Positions 19,317-28,865 of a DNA stretch of 64,000 nt are shown here, one piece after another. A program made the translations under genes and the position numbers. The DNA is from Paenibacillus sp. FSL R10-2782. GTDB lineage: Bacteria; Bacillota; Bacilli; Paenibacillales; Paenibacillaceae. The stretch covers positions 4,938,501 to 5,002,500 of the forward strand of contig NZ_CP151951.1 in the NCBI RefSeq assembly GCF_038592985.1, in the 5' to 3' direction. Below the pieces are notes generated by a model. It was not told the DNA's origin and made no database searches. It saw nothing but the letters and a program-made list of their open reading frames with translations. Position 1 is the first letter of the stretch; the number at the start of each line of letters is the position of its first letter.

Positions 19317-19560
19317 GGATTCCCGCCCTTTCAATCCAACGCCGCTCTTCTGCGAGCGCATCCGCAAGCAACTGCTTCAACTTCGCATCCCGTTGCTTCT
19401 TCCGTTCCAGCGCCGCGTGGAAAAGCTCTCGTTCCTCGCGCAGCAACTTCTCTGCCTGTATCCGCTCCTCGTGCAACGAAGACACCAACTGATCGGCGTC
19501 AGAAGCGTGATAACCGATCCATGCGCTCCTTAACTGCCGCGCCGTTCTTTTGCTTCTCAT
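19309..19560 (-). CDS. small coiled-coil protein, first gene of the glycosylation operon, 83 aa
   Basis: An 83-residue, highly charged helical protein with a very good ribosome site (CAGGGAGGT) and an 8-base overlap with the next gene, so it is likely real and coupled. After a basic N-terminus (RSKRTARQLRSAWIGYHA) nearly the whole chain is a Glu/Arg/Leu heptad-like coiled coil (ERIQAEKLLREERELFHAAL, KKQRDAKLKQLLADALAEE). The GYHASDADQLVSSL stretch faintly recalls the N-terminal GY-motif of DivIVA-like proteins, but this is weak. Because the next protein also begins with a coiled coil, the two may pair. Function unknown. Confidence 0.6.
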   Translation of the reverse strand: MRSKRTARQLRSAWIGYHASDADQLVSSLHEERIQAEKLLREERELFHAALERKKQRDAKLKQLLADALAEERRWIERAGIHG

Positions 19561-20084
19561 AATACCTCCCTGAACCGTAACAACTCTGCCTCTTGCCCTT
19601 TCCCTTCATCCAAGGTCTTACGTCTTCCTGAAAAGCAGGACATTCTCTTATTCTCATTTAAACCCTTCGTTTACACATTGATGCAAGTTTTCTGATCAAG
19701 AGTGACCCGTCAAAACCTGACATTTATTCATTTAATATCAGTTCTGTCCTGATAAATTGGTAATGAAATTAAAAACTTAGTGCTATTCTACCATACTCGT
19801 AGTAGGAGTAGGTATACAATAATGTAAATTCTAGAAACTTTCACACTAATGCATACATAGGTATATAGAATCATTTTATAGTTCTCGTGGTTGCACCTGT
19901 CTAGGAAATTTCACTCAATCTATTATTCTCAGATCGCCATTTAAGCCAAATCCCCTCCTAATACTTTAAAAAGCACAAAAAGCACCGCGCACGGTGCCCT
20001 TGCTATCTTGATATCCTGCTATATGTGCTAAACTATCAAATTCTACACAACGTCCCGCTGCTGTGCAAGGATTCCTTTAGCCGA
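19561..20084. other. 524-base intergenic region, glycosylation operon leader
   Basis: It holds the argH terminator at its high end and must contain the promoter of the minus-strand glycosylation operon. I found no convincing sigma-A pair; TAGAAT near 19792-19797 on the minus strand could be a -10. A small TCCTG/CAGGA hairpin lies near 19630-19645. I searched by eye for a c-di-GMP riboswitch core and did not find one. No ORF with a ribosome site is seen. Confidence 0.4.
19973..19997 (-). terminator. terminator of the arginine operon
   Basis: Minus-strand hairpin GCACCG-TGCG-CGGTGC (19997-19982) followed by TTTTTGTGCTTTTT. It is about 90 bases after the argH stop and ends the argCJBDFGH transcript. 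Confidence 0.85.
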
Positions 20085-21497
20085 TTAATTACTCCGTTTG
20101 TGCCCTTCAAACCATGTAGACGTGCTGCTGAGTAGCTGTTCACTGCGTCCGATGGCTGCCTGTACCTGTCCGGTTGCAGTTCCACCGTATACATTACGGG
20201 CGTTAACCACCGTTTGCGGTTGAAGCACCTCATAGATACGGTCGTCGAACAAGTCGGAAAACTGCTGGAATTCCTCCAGTGTCAGATCAAGCAGATACTT
20301 GCCATGCTGGATGCAATACAGCACCGTTTTGCCGATGACCTCATGCGCCTGACGGAAAGGAAGTCCCTTGCCGACGAGGAAATCTGCAATATCTGTCGCA
20401 TTGGAGAAGTCCTGATTGACCGCTTGACGCATGCGATCCTTGTTCACCTTCATCGTTGCGATCATTGGCGCGAACAACTGCAAAGCCCCTTCCAGCGTAG
20501 CAACAGTATCGAACATCCCTTCCTTATCCTCCTGCATATCCTTGTTGTACGCCAGCGGCAAGGATTTCAAGACGGTCAGCAGTCCAACGAGATTGCCATA
20601 GACGCGTCCGGTTTTACCGCGTACCAGCTCCGGTACGTCCGGGTTTTTCTTCTGCGGCATAATGCTGCTGCCTGTGCAAAAAGCATCATCCAGCTCCACG
20701 AAGCCAAATTCCGTGCTGCTCCACAGCACCAGCTCTTCGCTTAGGCGCGACAAATGCGTCATGATCAACGAAGCACCAGCCAGAAACTCTACGATAAAGT
20801 CCCGGTCGCTAACGGCGTCCAGACTATTTTCATACACGCCATCAAAACCCAGTTGCTCGGCTACAAAATGACGGTCTATCGGGAAGGTCGTCCCTGCCAA
20901 AGCACCCGCACCGAGCGGCAATACATTAATGCGCTTATAGCTGTCTTTGAGTCGGTCAATATCGCGCTCCAGCATAGACACATAAGCCAGCAAATGATGC
21001 GCGAACAAAATAGGCTGCGCACGCTGCAAATGCGTATATCCGGGTACAATCGTATCCAGATTATCCTTCGCCTGCCCGATTAGTGCGGCTTGCACATCAT
21101 GCAGCATACCGACCAGCGCCACCACACGTCCGCGCAAATACAAGTGCATATCCGTTGCCACCTGATCATTACGGCTGCGTCCGGTGTGCAGCTTCCCGCC
21201 AACCGGACCAATCGCTTCGATCAGATTTTTTTCGATATTCATATGAATATCCTCGTCCGAAACCGAAAATTCAATCTCCCCACGGCGGATACGCTCCAAT
21301 ACCGTGTGTAGTCCTTCCTTGATCGTATCCGCATCGGCCTGCGGGATAATCCCGCATTTGCCCAGCATGGCTACATGAGCCAAACTACCCTGAATATCTT
21401 CTTCCGCCAACGCTTGATCAAACCCGATGGAAGCCGTGTATTCCTCTACCAGCTTGTTGGTCTGCTTCGTAAAACGTCCGCCCCATAGCTTACTCAT
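20085..21497 (-). CDS. argH: argininosuccinate lyase
   Basis: A 470-residue enzyme that splits argininosuccinate into arginine and fumarate, the last step of arginine synthesis. The fumarase/aspartase superfamily signature is [12 protein letters not shown], and [13 protein letters not shown] is the substrate-binding stretch. The start is the ATG at 21497 ([11 protein letters not shown]), the usual ArgH N-terminus; the extension to 21548 overlaps the intergenic GAGGGG ribosome site. It lies 89 bases after argG and is the last gene of the operon. Confidence 0.97.
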   Translation of the reverse strand: MSKLWGGRFTKQTNKLVEEYTASIGFDQALAEEDIQGSLAHVAMLGKCGIIPQADADTIKEGLHTVLERIRRGEIEFSVSDEDIHMNIEKNLIEAIGPVGGKLHTGRSRNDQVATDMHLYLRGRVVALVGMLHDVQAALIGQAKDNLDTIVPGYTHLQRAQPILFAHHLLAYVSMLERDIDRLKDSYKRINVLPLGAGALAGTTFPIDRHFVAEQLGFDGVYENSLDAVSDRDFIVEFLAGASLIMTHLSRLSEELVLWSSTEFGFVELDDAFCTGSSIMPQKKNPDVPELVRGKTGRVYGNLVGLLTVLKSLPLAYNKDMQEDKEGMFDTVATLEGALQLFAPMIATMKVNKDRMRQAVNQDFSNATDIADFLVGKGLPFRQAHEVIGKTVLYCIQHGKYLLDLTLEEFQQFSDLFDDRIYEVLQPQTVVNARNVYGGTATGQVQAAIGRSEQLLSSTSTWFEGHKRSN

Positions 21498-21586
21498 TTT
21501 TGCAAGATCCCCTCTCTGCAATACGAACCGCCCTCGTCGCTTGGACAAGGGCGGCCCGCATCCCGTACATTTTTAGGTTAACTCAT

Positions 21587-22822
21587 TTATTTATTATTTT
21601 TGGCTACTCCTGCATTGACCTTCAAGCGCAGGGCATTCAAGCGGATAAAGCCTGTTGCATCCCCTTGATCGTAGGCTTGTGTAGGATCGGCTTCCATTGT
21701 CGCAATATCCGGGTTATACAAGCTGACCGGACTTTTGACACCCGCGCCAATAATATTGCCTTTGTACAGCTTCACGCGCACGGTACCACTGACATTCTTT
21801 TGGCTCTCATGAACCAGTGCCTGCAAAGCCACACGCTCCGGCGCGAACCAGAAACCGTTGTAGACCAGTGTAGCATAACGGGTAATCAGACTGTCGCGCA
21901 GATTCATGACCTCGCGATCCATCGTGATGGACTCCATTTTGCGATGAGCCGTGAACAGGATCGTACCGCCCGGCGTCTCATACACTCCACGGCTCTTCAT
22001 ACCGACAAAACGGTTTTCCACCATGTCCACACGTCCGATGCCGTGCTTGCCGCCCAGCTCATTCAGCTTTTCCATAACCTGCAACGGGTTTAGCTGCTCT
22101 CCGTTCAAAGCGACACAGTTTCCTGCTTCAAACTCCAGCTCCAAATATTCTGCTTCATCAGGAGCATCCTCAGGCGCATTGCTGAGCAAGAACATTTCTT
22201 TATTTTCAGGAGCGCTTGGATCAAACCAAGGGTCCTCCAGCACACCGCTTTCATAGCTGATATGCAACAGATTACGGTCCATGGAGTATGGCTTGGCCGC
22301 AGAAGCGGTTACCGGAATATCGTGTTTCTCCGCATAGGCAATCATTTCTGCCCGGCCCGGGAACTGATTGCGGAACTCTTCCAGCCGCCAAGGTGCGATC
22401 ACCTTGATATCCGGCGTCAACGCCGCCGCGTTCAGCTCGAAGCGCACCTGATCGTTGCCTTTGCCTGTCGCGCCGTGAGCGATAGCTGTTGCACCCTCTG
22501 CAATCGCAATATCCACCATCCGTTTGGCGATCAATGGACGTGCAATACTCGTTCCTAGCAAATATTGTCCTTCATACAAAGCACCCGCCTGAAACATCGG
22601 ATAAATAAAATCCTTGGCGAATTCATCACGCAGATCATCAATATACACTTTGGAGGCTCCAGTTGCGAGCGCTTTTTCCTCCAAACCGTCCAGTTCTTCC
22701 TTCTGTCCGATATCTGCGGTAAACGCTATAATTTCAGCGTCATAGGTTTCTTTAAGCCATTTCAAAATGACCGACGTATCCAGACCGCCGGAATATGCGA
22801 GTACGATTTTTTCTTTTGCCAT
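21587..22822 (-). CDS. argG: argininosuccinate synthase
   Basis: A 411-residue ATP-dependent ligase joining citrulline and aspartate. The PP-loop is [12 protein letters not shown] at the N-terminus, with [13 protein letters not shown] and the aspartate/citrulline-binding [11 protein letters not shown] further on. The ATG is preceded by GGGAGGAC. It lies between argF and argH in the operon. Length and motifs are ordinary for the type I enzyme of Firmicutes. Confidence 0.97.
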   Translation of the reverse strand: MAKEKIVLAYSGGLDTSVILKWLKETYDAEIIAFTADIGQKEELDGLEEKALATGASKVYIDDLRDEFAKDFIYPMFQAGALYEGQYLLGTSIARPLIAKRMVDIAIAEGATAIAHGATGKGNDQVRFELNAAALTPDIKVIAPWRLEEFRNQFPGRAEMIAYAEKHDIPVTASAAKPYSMDRNLLHISYESGVLEDPWFDPSAPENKEMFLLSNAPEDAPDEAEYLELEFEAGNCVALNGEQLNPLQVMEKLNELGGKHGIGRVDMVENRFVGMKSRGVYETPGGTILFTAHRKMESITMDREVMNLRDSLITRYATLVYNGFWFAPERVALQALVHESQKNVSGTVRVKLYKGNIIGAGVKSPVSLYNPDIATMEADPTQAYDQGDATGFIRLNALRLKVNAGVAKNNK

Positions 22823-22935
22823 GATTGAAGTCCTCCCTGAATGCTTCTAGCCACTATCTTTCATTCACATCTGCATCTAAATCTACAGATCATCTTCTAC
22901 AAATGCAATCTTTCTAACCATAAAACATAACCTCT

Positions 22936-23892
22936 TTATCCCATCAAAGCAACCATCAATGCTTTTTGTGCATGCAGACGGTTCTCAGCCTCATCAAAAA
23001 TCACTGAATTCGGTCCGTCGATTACACCTGCGCTCACTTCTTCGCCACGATGTGCAGGTAGACAGTGCAGGAACAGATAGTCCGACTTCGCCAGCTTAAC
23101 CAGCTCCTCATTCACCTGGAAGTCGGCAAAAGCAAGCTCCCGTTCCTTCTGCTCTTCCTCAAAGCCCATGCTCGCCCATACATCCGTGTAGATCGCATCT
23201 GCATCCTTTACTGCTTCTTGCGGACTTTGGGTAATCACAATCTCACTGCCGGTTTGTTTGGCAATCTCACGGGAAGCTGCCACAACACTCGGATCAGGCT
23301 CATATCCAGCAGGACTTGCTATCGATACATGCACGCCGAGCTTCGCCCCACCAATCAACAGGGAATGCGCCATATTGTTGCCGTCCCCGATGTAGGCCAA
23401 TTTAAGCCCTTTAAGCTTGCCCTTTTGCTCATACAAGGTCTGATAGTCAGCCAGCACCTGACACGGATGCGCCAAATCACTCAAGCCGTTGATCACAGGA
23501 ACAGATGCATAACGCGCCAGCTCTACCACATTATCGTGGCCGAAGGTGCGGATCATAATGCCATCCAGATAGCGAGACATTACCTGTGCCATATCGCTAA
23601 TAGGCTCGCCACGTCCCAGTTGAATGTCGTTTTTACTGAGAAAAAGGGCATGCCCACCCAATTGAAACATGCCGACTTCAAAGGATACCCGCGTACGCGT
23701 AGAGGATTTTTCGAAAATCAGTCCGATCGTTTTCCCCTTCAGCGGCTGATAGGTTTCTCCATTTTTGTGCTTGCGCTTGATTTCGATGGCGAGATCAATT
23801 AAATATTGAATTTCTTCAGTTGAATAGTCGTCCAACTCAAGGAAGTCCCGCCCTTTCAGATTAATTTGCTGCAATGCGCCGCCTTGGCTCAT
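22936..23892 (-). CDS. argF: ornithine carbamoyltransferase
   Basis: A 318-residue enzyme making citrulline from ornithine and carbamoyl phosphate. The carbamoyl-phosphate site SSTRTRVSFE, the HPCQVLADYQT loop and the ornithine-binding FLHCLPAHRGEEV are all present. AAAGGAGATGATAGC precedes the ATG. No carAB genes are nearby, so carbamoyl phosphate comes from elsewhere. The anabolic form is indicated by the biosynthetic operon. Confidence 0.97.
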   Translation of the reverse strand: MSQGGALQQINLKGRDFLELDDYSTEEIQYLIDLAIEIKRKHKNGETYQPLKGKTIGLIFEKSSTRTRVSFEVGMFQLGGHALFLSKNDIQLGRGEPISDMAQVMSRYLDGIMIRTFGHDNVVELARYASVPVINGLSDLAHPCQVLADYQTLYEQKGKLKGLKLAYIGDGNNMAHSLLIGGAKLGVHVSIASPAGYEPDPSVVAASREIAKQTGSEIVITQSPQEAVKDADAIYTDVWASMGFEEEQKERELAFADFQVNEELVKLAKSDYLFLHCLPAHRGEEVSAGVIDGPNSVIFDEAENRLHAQKALMVALMG

Positions 23893-23935
23893 GCTATCAT
23901 CTCCTTTTACACTCTAATCAAGTGGTTTAGCCACG

Positions 23936-25204
23936 CTAAGCAATATGCTCTAGAATCACTTCGGTAATAAGAGCTACAGCCTGATCTATTTCGTCCTTCG
24001 TTACATACAGGTTAGGCAACAGGCGAATCACGTTGGGCCCTGCGGTAATGAACAGAATGCCCTTCTTTTGTCCTGCCAAAACAAGCTCCGCAACAGGCTC
24101 AGTACACTCGATACCGACCATCAGACCTTTTCCACGGATATCCTTTATAAAAGGAATCTCTCCAAGCTGCTTTTGCAGACTTTGGAACAAATACTCGCCC
24201 AGCTCAGCCGCACGCTCTGGAAGTTTTTCGTCAATAATCGTTTCAATGGTCGCCTGAACCGCTGCCATAGCAAGCGGTGTGCCTCCAAAGGTAGAGCCGT
24301 GACTGCCCGCCGTGAACGCTTCACGCAAATATCCTTTGCCCAGCATCGCACCAACGGAAAACCCACTGCCCAAGCCCTTCGCCAACGTAAAGATATCCGG
24401 CTCTATGCCGTAATGCTCAAAGGAAAACAGCTTGCCTGTACGTCCCATGCCCGTCTGTACCTCATCAATGATCAAAAGCAATCCATGCTCGTTGCAAAGC
24501 TTTGTAATCACGTCTACAAAAGCAGGTTCTACCGGATACATTCCGCCTTCTGCCTGCACCATTTCCAGCATGATTGCAGCCGTATTCTCGCTAATCGCCG
24601 CTTCGAGCGCAGCCTGATCGTGGAGAGGAACGCTTTTGAACCCGGCTGGTAGCGGCAAAAAGCCTTCTTTTACTTTATCCTGACCCGTAGCGGTCAAGGT
24701 TGCCAGCGTCCGTCCGTGGAAGGATTGCGTGAACGTAACAATCTCGTAGCGCCCGGTCTGCTTCACCTTCTGGTGATAACGACGCGCCAGCTTGATCGCA
24801 GCTTCATTCGCTTCCGCTCCGCTGTTGCAGAAGAACACGGCATCTGCGCTGCTATTAGCAGTCAGTAGAGCGGCGGCCCGTTCCTGCCCCGGAATATGAA
24901 ACAGATTGGATACATGCCATAGTTCATCAATCTGCTGTTTCAAGCGTTCAGCTACAGCCTGTGGCGCATGCCCAAGATTGGTAACCGCAATGCCTGACAT
25001 GAAATCCAAATAACGCTTGCCCTGATCATCCCACAGCCAGCTACCTTGGCCTTTGACTAGTGAAAGCGGGTATCTTGCGTAGGTTGGAAAAAGAGGGCTT
25101 TCTGTCTGCACAGCTGCGGAGGCCTTTTCGGTTTGTGCTCCGGCAACGGCTTCGTTCGTACCTGGCGTTTCAACGCTCACCAGCGTATTCGACTCCTTAC
25201 TCAC
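23936..25204 (-). CDS. argD: acetylornithine aminotransferase
   Basis: A 422-residue PLP-dependent class III aminotransferase converting N-acetylglutamate semialdehyde to N-acetylornithine. The PLP lysine is in FTLAKGLGSG and the cofactor Asp in LLIIDEVQTGMGRTG. GSHGSTFGGTPLA completes the signature. The start is set at GTG 25204 because AAGGAG ends ten bases before it; the GTG at 25213 touches that site. The Ala/Glu/Thr-rich first 40 residues precede the usual start region (FPTYARYPLSLVKG) and form an unusual N-terminal extension of no evident function. Confidence 0.93.
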   Translation of the reverse strand: MSKESNTLVSVETPGTNEAVAGAQTEKASAAVQTESPLFPTYARYPLSLVKGQGSWLWDDQGKRYLDFMSGIAVTNLGHAPQAVAERLKQQIDELWHVSNLFHIPGQERAAALLTANSSADAVFFCNSGAEANEAAIKLARRYHQKVKQTGRYEIVTFTQSFHGRTLATLTATGQDKVKEGFLPLPAGFKSVPLHDQAALEAAISENTAAIMLEMVQAEGGMYPVEPAFVDVITKLCNEHGLLLIIDEVQTGMGRTGKLFSFEHYGIEPDIFTLAKGLGSGFSVGAMLGKGYLREAFTAGSHGSTFGGTPLAMAAVQATIETIIDEKLPERAAELGEYLFQSLQKQLGEIPFIKDIRGKGLMVGIECTEPVAELVLAGQKKGILFITAGPNVIRLLPNLYVTKDEIDQAVALITEVILEHIA

Positions 25205-25260
25205 TATGTTCACGCTCCTTTTGTTCGTTAGGTTATATAGATTTCGTTGTATGTTTGCAA

Positions 25261-26100
25261 TTACTGCATGCGCACGATGCGCGTTCCAATGGCTTCCCCG
25301 CCCAGCACACGGCTTAATACCTGCGGTTCACTGCCGTTCACAATGACAACCTCCTTCACCATGCCATGGATGCAGGCAATAGCCGCTCTCACCTTAGGGA
25401 TCATGCCGCCGTATATTTCACCCGTGCTGATCATATCCTCAATCTCCTGTACGGTGATGGAGTCCAGCACCTTCTTTTCTCCACCGATCTTCTTCAATAT
25501 TCCCGGTACATCCGTAACGACGATCATCCGACTAACACCCATATGGGATGCCACCGCACCCGCCGCTGTATCTGCGTTAATATTGTAGCGCTGACCGGAT
25601 CTATCAATCCCGATGGGCGCAATAACGGGCATATAGTTCATATCCAGCACACCTGTAATAATCGAAGCTTGAACAGACGTTACTTCTCCGACCCAGCCGA
25701 CCTCTGCTGCATTCGACACAGGCCTTGCTTCGATTAAAAAACCATCACTGCCCGACAAACCCAGTGCTTGACCTCCGTGCATTCCGATCCTGCGTACAAT
25801 CTGCTTGTTAATGCTGCCCGCCAGCACCATTTCCACGACATCCAGCACAGGCTCGGTCGTCTTGCGCAACCCGTTGACGAATGCCGTTTCGATGCCCAGC
25901 TTCGCCAAATTGTCGGAGATCGCAGGGCCGCCGCCATGTACAATAACAGGTTGCAGACCTTCCGATTGCAAACGGACCAGATCGTCAAAGAAGGAATCAG
26001 GCAGCGCAGCCAGCGTACTTCCTCCGCATTTCATTACAAAATTACGACGCGCCAATCCCGCATGATTGGCTTGATCCGCGTTTTCCACTGCCGATTGCAT
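25261..26100 (-). CDS. argB: acetylglutamate kinase
   Basis: A 279-residue amino acid kinase that phosphorylates N-acetylglutamate. The ATP/substrate motifs are FVMKCGGSTL, PVIVHGGGPAIS and the C-terminal GGMIPKVRAA. The N-terminus is about 15 residues longer than the minimal enzyme (QSAVENADQANHAGLARR). No N-terminal helix of the kind associated with arginine-inhibited hexameric forms is obvious, so feedback sensitivity cannot be judged. AAGGGGAGA precedes the ATG. Confidence 0.95.
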   Translation of the reverse strand: MQSAVENADQANHAGLARRNFVMKCGGSTLAALPDSFFDDLVRLQSEGLQPVIVHGGGPAISDNLAKLGIETAFVNGLRKTTEPVLDVVEMVLAGSINKQIVRRIGMHGGQALGLSGSDGFLIEARPVSNAAEVGWVGEVTSVQASIITGVLDMNYMPVIAPIGIDRSGQRYNINADTAAGAVASHMGVSRMIVVTDVPGILKKIGGEKKVLDSITVQEIEDMISTGEIYGGMIPKVRAAIACIHGMVKEVVIVNGSEPQVLSRVLGGEAIGTRIVRMQ

Positions 26101-26180
26101 ATAATCTCCCCTTTTCTACTCTGCACCGTCCGTGCCATTTTACAATAATATCAGTATTACATCCGTACTTATTTCGTTAT

Positions 26181-27410
26181 CTATGTCCGATATGCAGCGT
26201 TAATCCGCACGTAATCGTAGGTTAGGTCACAGCCCCATGCTGTGGCGGTTCCGTTCCCGTGATGCAAATCCACAATAATCCGCACCGTATCTCCCCGTAG
26301 GTAGGAGAGCGCCTCATCTTCATCAAAAGCGACCGGACTGGACGCGCTCAGCACAACAATATCACCCAGGCGGATGTCTACCGTATCCGGGTTGACCGGC
26401 TCTCCGGCCCGCCCAACAGCGGCAATAATCCGGCCCCAGTTCGCATCAGCACCAAAAACTGCCGACTTCACCAGACTGGACCCGATCACCGTCTTCGCGA
26501 TCGCTTGAGCGGATGCATCGCTTACCGCACCACTCACGGACACCTCTACCAGCTTCGTAGCGCCTTCCCCATCGCGGGCAATTGCCTTCGCCAGCTCACG
26601 GCAGATATAGGTGAATGCTTCGGCAAAAGCATCCCAATCAGGATGTCCTGCATGCAGCTCACGGTTACCTGCCAGCCCGCTTGCCATCGCGATCAGCATA
26701 TCGTTCGTGCTCGTATCGCCATCTACTGTAATCATATTAAAGCTGGTATCCGTTGCCTGCTTCAATAGCTGATGAAGTGCAGTCTGCCCAATCGCAGCAT
26801 CACAGGTCATAAAAGCCAGCATTGTGGCCATGTTCGGATGAATCATGCCCGAGCCCTTCGCCGCCCCGGCGATGTGTACGGTCACACCATCCACTTCAAC
26901 CGCCACACACGCTTCCTTCTTAACCAGGTCCGTCGTCAGAATGGCTTGGGTAAATTGCTCCGCTCCATCGCTTTCCCCGTTCACACGGCCAGGTAATGCG
27001 GATATGCCGCCAAGCACACGGTCCATTTTCAAATGCTCACCAATCACGCCCGTCGATGCAACGGCTACATTACTCTCCGCAACACCCAGCTCACGAGCAG
27101 CAGCCGAGCGCATAGCGTAGGCGTCCTGCTCTCCTTGCTGTCCGGTGCAGGCATTGGCGTTCCCACTGTTCACCACGACCGCTTGCAGCCGACCATCCAC
27201 GAGGCTCTCGCGAGTCACTTTGAGCGGTGCAGCCTGAAATACATTGGTGGTGTATACCGCAGCAGCCGTCGCCTCTACCTCGCAGCGAATCGCGCCGATA
27301 TCGTTGCGGTCCGTATTTTTAAGCCCGCAGTGCAACCCTCCGGCTGTAAAGCCGCGTGGGGTTACGATATTCCCCCCGTTTACTACTGTAAACCCTGATT
27401 TGCTCATCAT
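26181..27410 (-). CDS. argJ: bifunctional glutamate N-acetyltransferase / amino-acid N-acetyltransferase
   Basis: A 409-residue self-cleaving enzyme that recycles the acetyl group from N-acetylornithine to glutamate and usually also makes N-acetylglutamate from acetyl-CoA. The autoproteolysis site is the Ala-Thr pair in IHPNMATMLAF, making Thr the N-terminal nucleophile of the beta chain. VVNSGNANACTG and TVDGDTSTNDM are further family motifs. Two adjacent ATGs (27410 and 27407) could serve as start; GAGGGCACACA precedes them. The presence of argJ and absence of argE nearby indicate the cyclic pathway. Confidence 0.96.
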   Translation of the reverse strand: MMSKSGFTVVNGGNIVTPRGFTAGGLHCGLKNTDRNDIGAIRCEVEATAAAVYTTNVFQAAPLKVTRESLVDGRLQAVVVNSGNANACTGQQGEQDAYAMRSAAARELGVAESNVAVASTGVIGEHLKMDRVLGGISALPGRVNGESDGAEQFTQAILTTDLVKKEACVAVEVDGVTVHIAGAAKGSGMIHPNMATMLAFMTCDAAIGQTALHQLLKQATDTSFNMITVDGDTSTNDMLIAMASGLAGNRELHAGHPDWDAFAEAFTYICRELAKAIARDGEGATKLVEVSVSGAVSDASAQAIAKTVIGSSLVKSAVFGADANWGRIIAAVGRAGEPVNPDTVDIRLGDIVVLSASSPVAFDEDEALSYLRGDTVRIIVDLHHGNGTATAWGCDLTYDYVRINAAYRT

Positions 27411-27513
27411 TGTGTGCCCTCGTCCGCAACGCTTTCTATAAGTAACGGTTCTATTTACGAATCTATTCCCGCCCGCTTACGTTTCCCGCTTCCATGTTGC
27501 GTCTGCTTGCTGC

Positions 27514-28563
27514 TTACGGATATACCGGTATGAAGCCCAGTCCGAGGTTCTCCTCCCATCCCATCATTAAGTTTAAGTTCTGAATCGCCTGTCCAGCAGC
27601 ACCCTTCACGACGTTATCAATGACCGAAATAATCGTAAGGCGCCCGGTCCGTGCATCTGTTGCAAAACCGATATCGCAGTAATTGGAGCCAAATACTTCC
27701 TTCGTTGCCGGCCATACACCTTCACCACGCACACGGACAAAAGGATGGTCTTTATAATAATCCCGGTATAGCCCGATGAGATCCTGATCTGTGTAATCAC
27801 CCTTCAACGTGACATAGATCGTACTCATAATTCCTCGGGTCATCGGAACCAGTTGTGTCGTAAACGTAATCGTAACGTCCTCACCCGCAATATCGCCCAA
27901 TACCTGTTCGATCTCAGGGATATGCTGGTGCTTGTTAATCTTGTAGGCTTTAAAATTCTCGTTCATCTCCGCATAATGCGAACCGAGACTTGTTCCCCGG
28001 CCGGAGCCGGATACCCCGGATTTGGCATCTACAATCAGTGTCCGATGGTCGATCCAATCTGCCTTCAACGCAGGGACAATCCCCAGCAATGTTGCCGTTG
28101 GGTAGCAACCCGGATTAGAAATAAAAGAGACGCCGGCAAGCGTTTCTGCATACACCTCGCTGAGTCCGTATACGGCTTGCTTGAGATATTCGGATGAAGC
28201 CGCAGGCTTTTTATACCATGCTTCGTACGTTTCCCCGCTTCGCAGTCTGAAATCCCCGGAGAGGTCAATGACCTTCAATCCGGCATCCAGAAGCTGCGGC
28301 ACCAGCTTGGTACTCACACCAGAAGGCGTAGCTGTGAAAACCAGATCAGCCTTGGCAGCCATCTCTTGAACATCGACACCGTCCAAATCCTGAACCACAA
28401 TGTCCGTCAGATGCGGAAACCCGTCACTGATCGGGACACCCGCGCTGGACGAAGAAATAACAGATACGATCTCTACCTGCGGATGATGAACTAAAAAACG
28501 AATGAGCTCCACCCCGCCATACCCGGTGGAACCGACAATTGCCACTTTTAGCTTGCTGCTCAC
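27514..28563 (-). CDS. argC: N-acetyl-gamma-glutamyl-phosphate reductase
   Basis: A 349-residue NADPH-dependent reductase. The Rossmann motif is VAIVGSTGYGGVEL, the catalytic Cys is in SNPGCYPTA, and the His is in KHQHIPEIEQ. The start is GTG at 28563 with GAGGAAGG upstream. It is the first gene of the arginine operon; a promoter and two ARG-box-like sites lie just upstream, so arginine repression through ArgR/AhrC is probable. Confidence 0.97.
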   Translation of the reverse strand: MSSKLKVAIVGSTGYGGVELIRFLVHHPQVEIVSVISSSSAGVPISDGFPHLTDIVVQDLDGVDVQEMAAKADLVFTATPSGVSTKLVPQLLDAGLKVIDLSGDFRLRSGETYEAWYKKPAASSEYLKQAVYGLSEVYAETLAGVSFISNPGCYPTATLLGIVPALKADWIDHRTLIVDAKSGVSGSGRGTSLGSHYAEMNENFKAYKINKHQHIPEIEQVLGDIAGEDVTITFTTQLVPMTRGIMSTIYVTLKGDYTDQDLIGLYRDYYKDHPFVRVRGEGVWPATKEVFGSNYCDIGFATDARTGRLTIISVIDNVVKGAAGQAIQNLNLMMGWEENLGLGFIPVYP

Positions 28564-28600
28564 AGACCTTCCTCCATTCCGTTCCTATGAAATATGTATT

Positions 28601-28639
28601 ATTATACGACTCTATTCATATAAATACAACATACTCATG
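28601..28639 (-). promoter_or_regulatory. argC promoter with overlapping ARG-box-like sites
   Basis: Minus strand: -35 TTGTAT (28629-28624), 17-base spacer, -10 TATAAT (28606-28601). Two 18-base sites resemble the Bacillus ARG box (CATGAATAAAAATKCAAK): 28639-28622 begins CATGAGTA and 28620-28603 begins TATGAATA. They cover the -35 and spacer, where ArgR binding would block transcription. Site matches are partial. Confidence 0.55.
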
Positions 28640-28685
28640 TAAAGTTATTCACCCAAATTTGAAATATAAGCTCTTGCCTATTCTT

Positions 28686-28713
28686 TTGACGGACAAGCTG
28701 TACAGGCTATAAT
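28686..28713 (+). promoter_or_regulatory. sigma-A promoter of the SMP-30 gene
   Basis: TTGACG (28686-28691), 16-base spacer, TATAAT (28708-28713). It lies about 150 bases before the gene, leaving a 5' leader that contains an orphan AAGGGGGAG at about 28770. Confidence 0.7.
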
Positions 28714-28865
28714 AAAGGAAATTAAAAAAAATAGAGCCTATTGGATACAGTCTGCCGTTTTGCATAAAGAAAGGGGGAGAATACCTTTTAAATTATCTCT
28801 TTTGAAGCGTATGATTGGGATTCACAGTTGGATCATAATTTCAAAAATAAACTTAAACGTTAGGG

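Noticed and set aside
19561..20084. c-di-GMP riboswitch in the leader of the glycosylation operon
   Set aside because: No GEMM-like conserved core could be found on either strand by eye.
23065..23802. 245-codon plus-strand open frame opposite argF
   Set aside because: Lies wholly inside argF on the other strand and has no recognisable domain or start signal.
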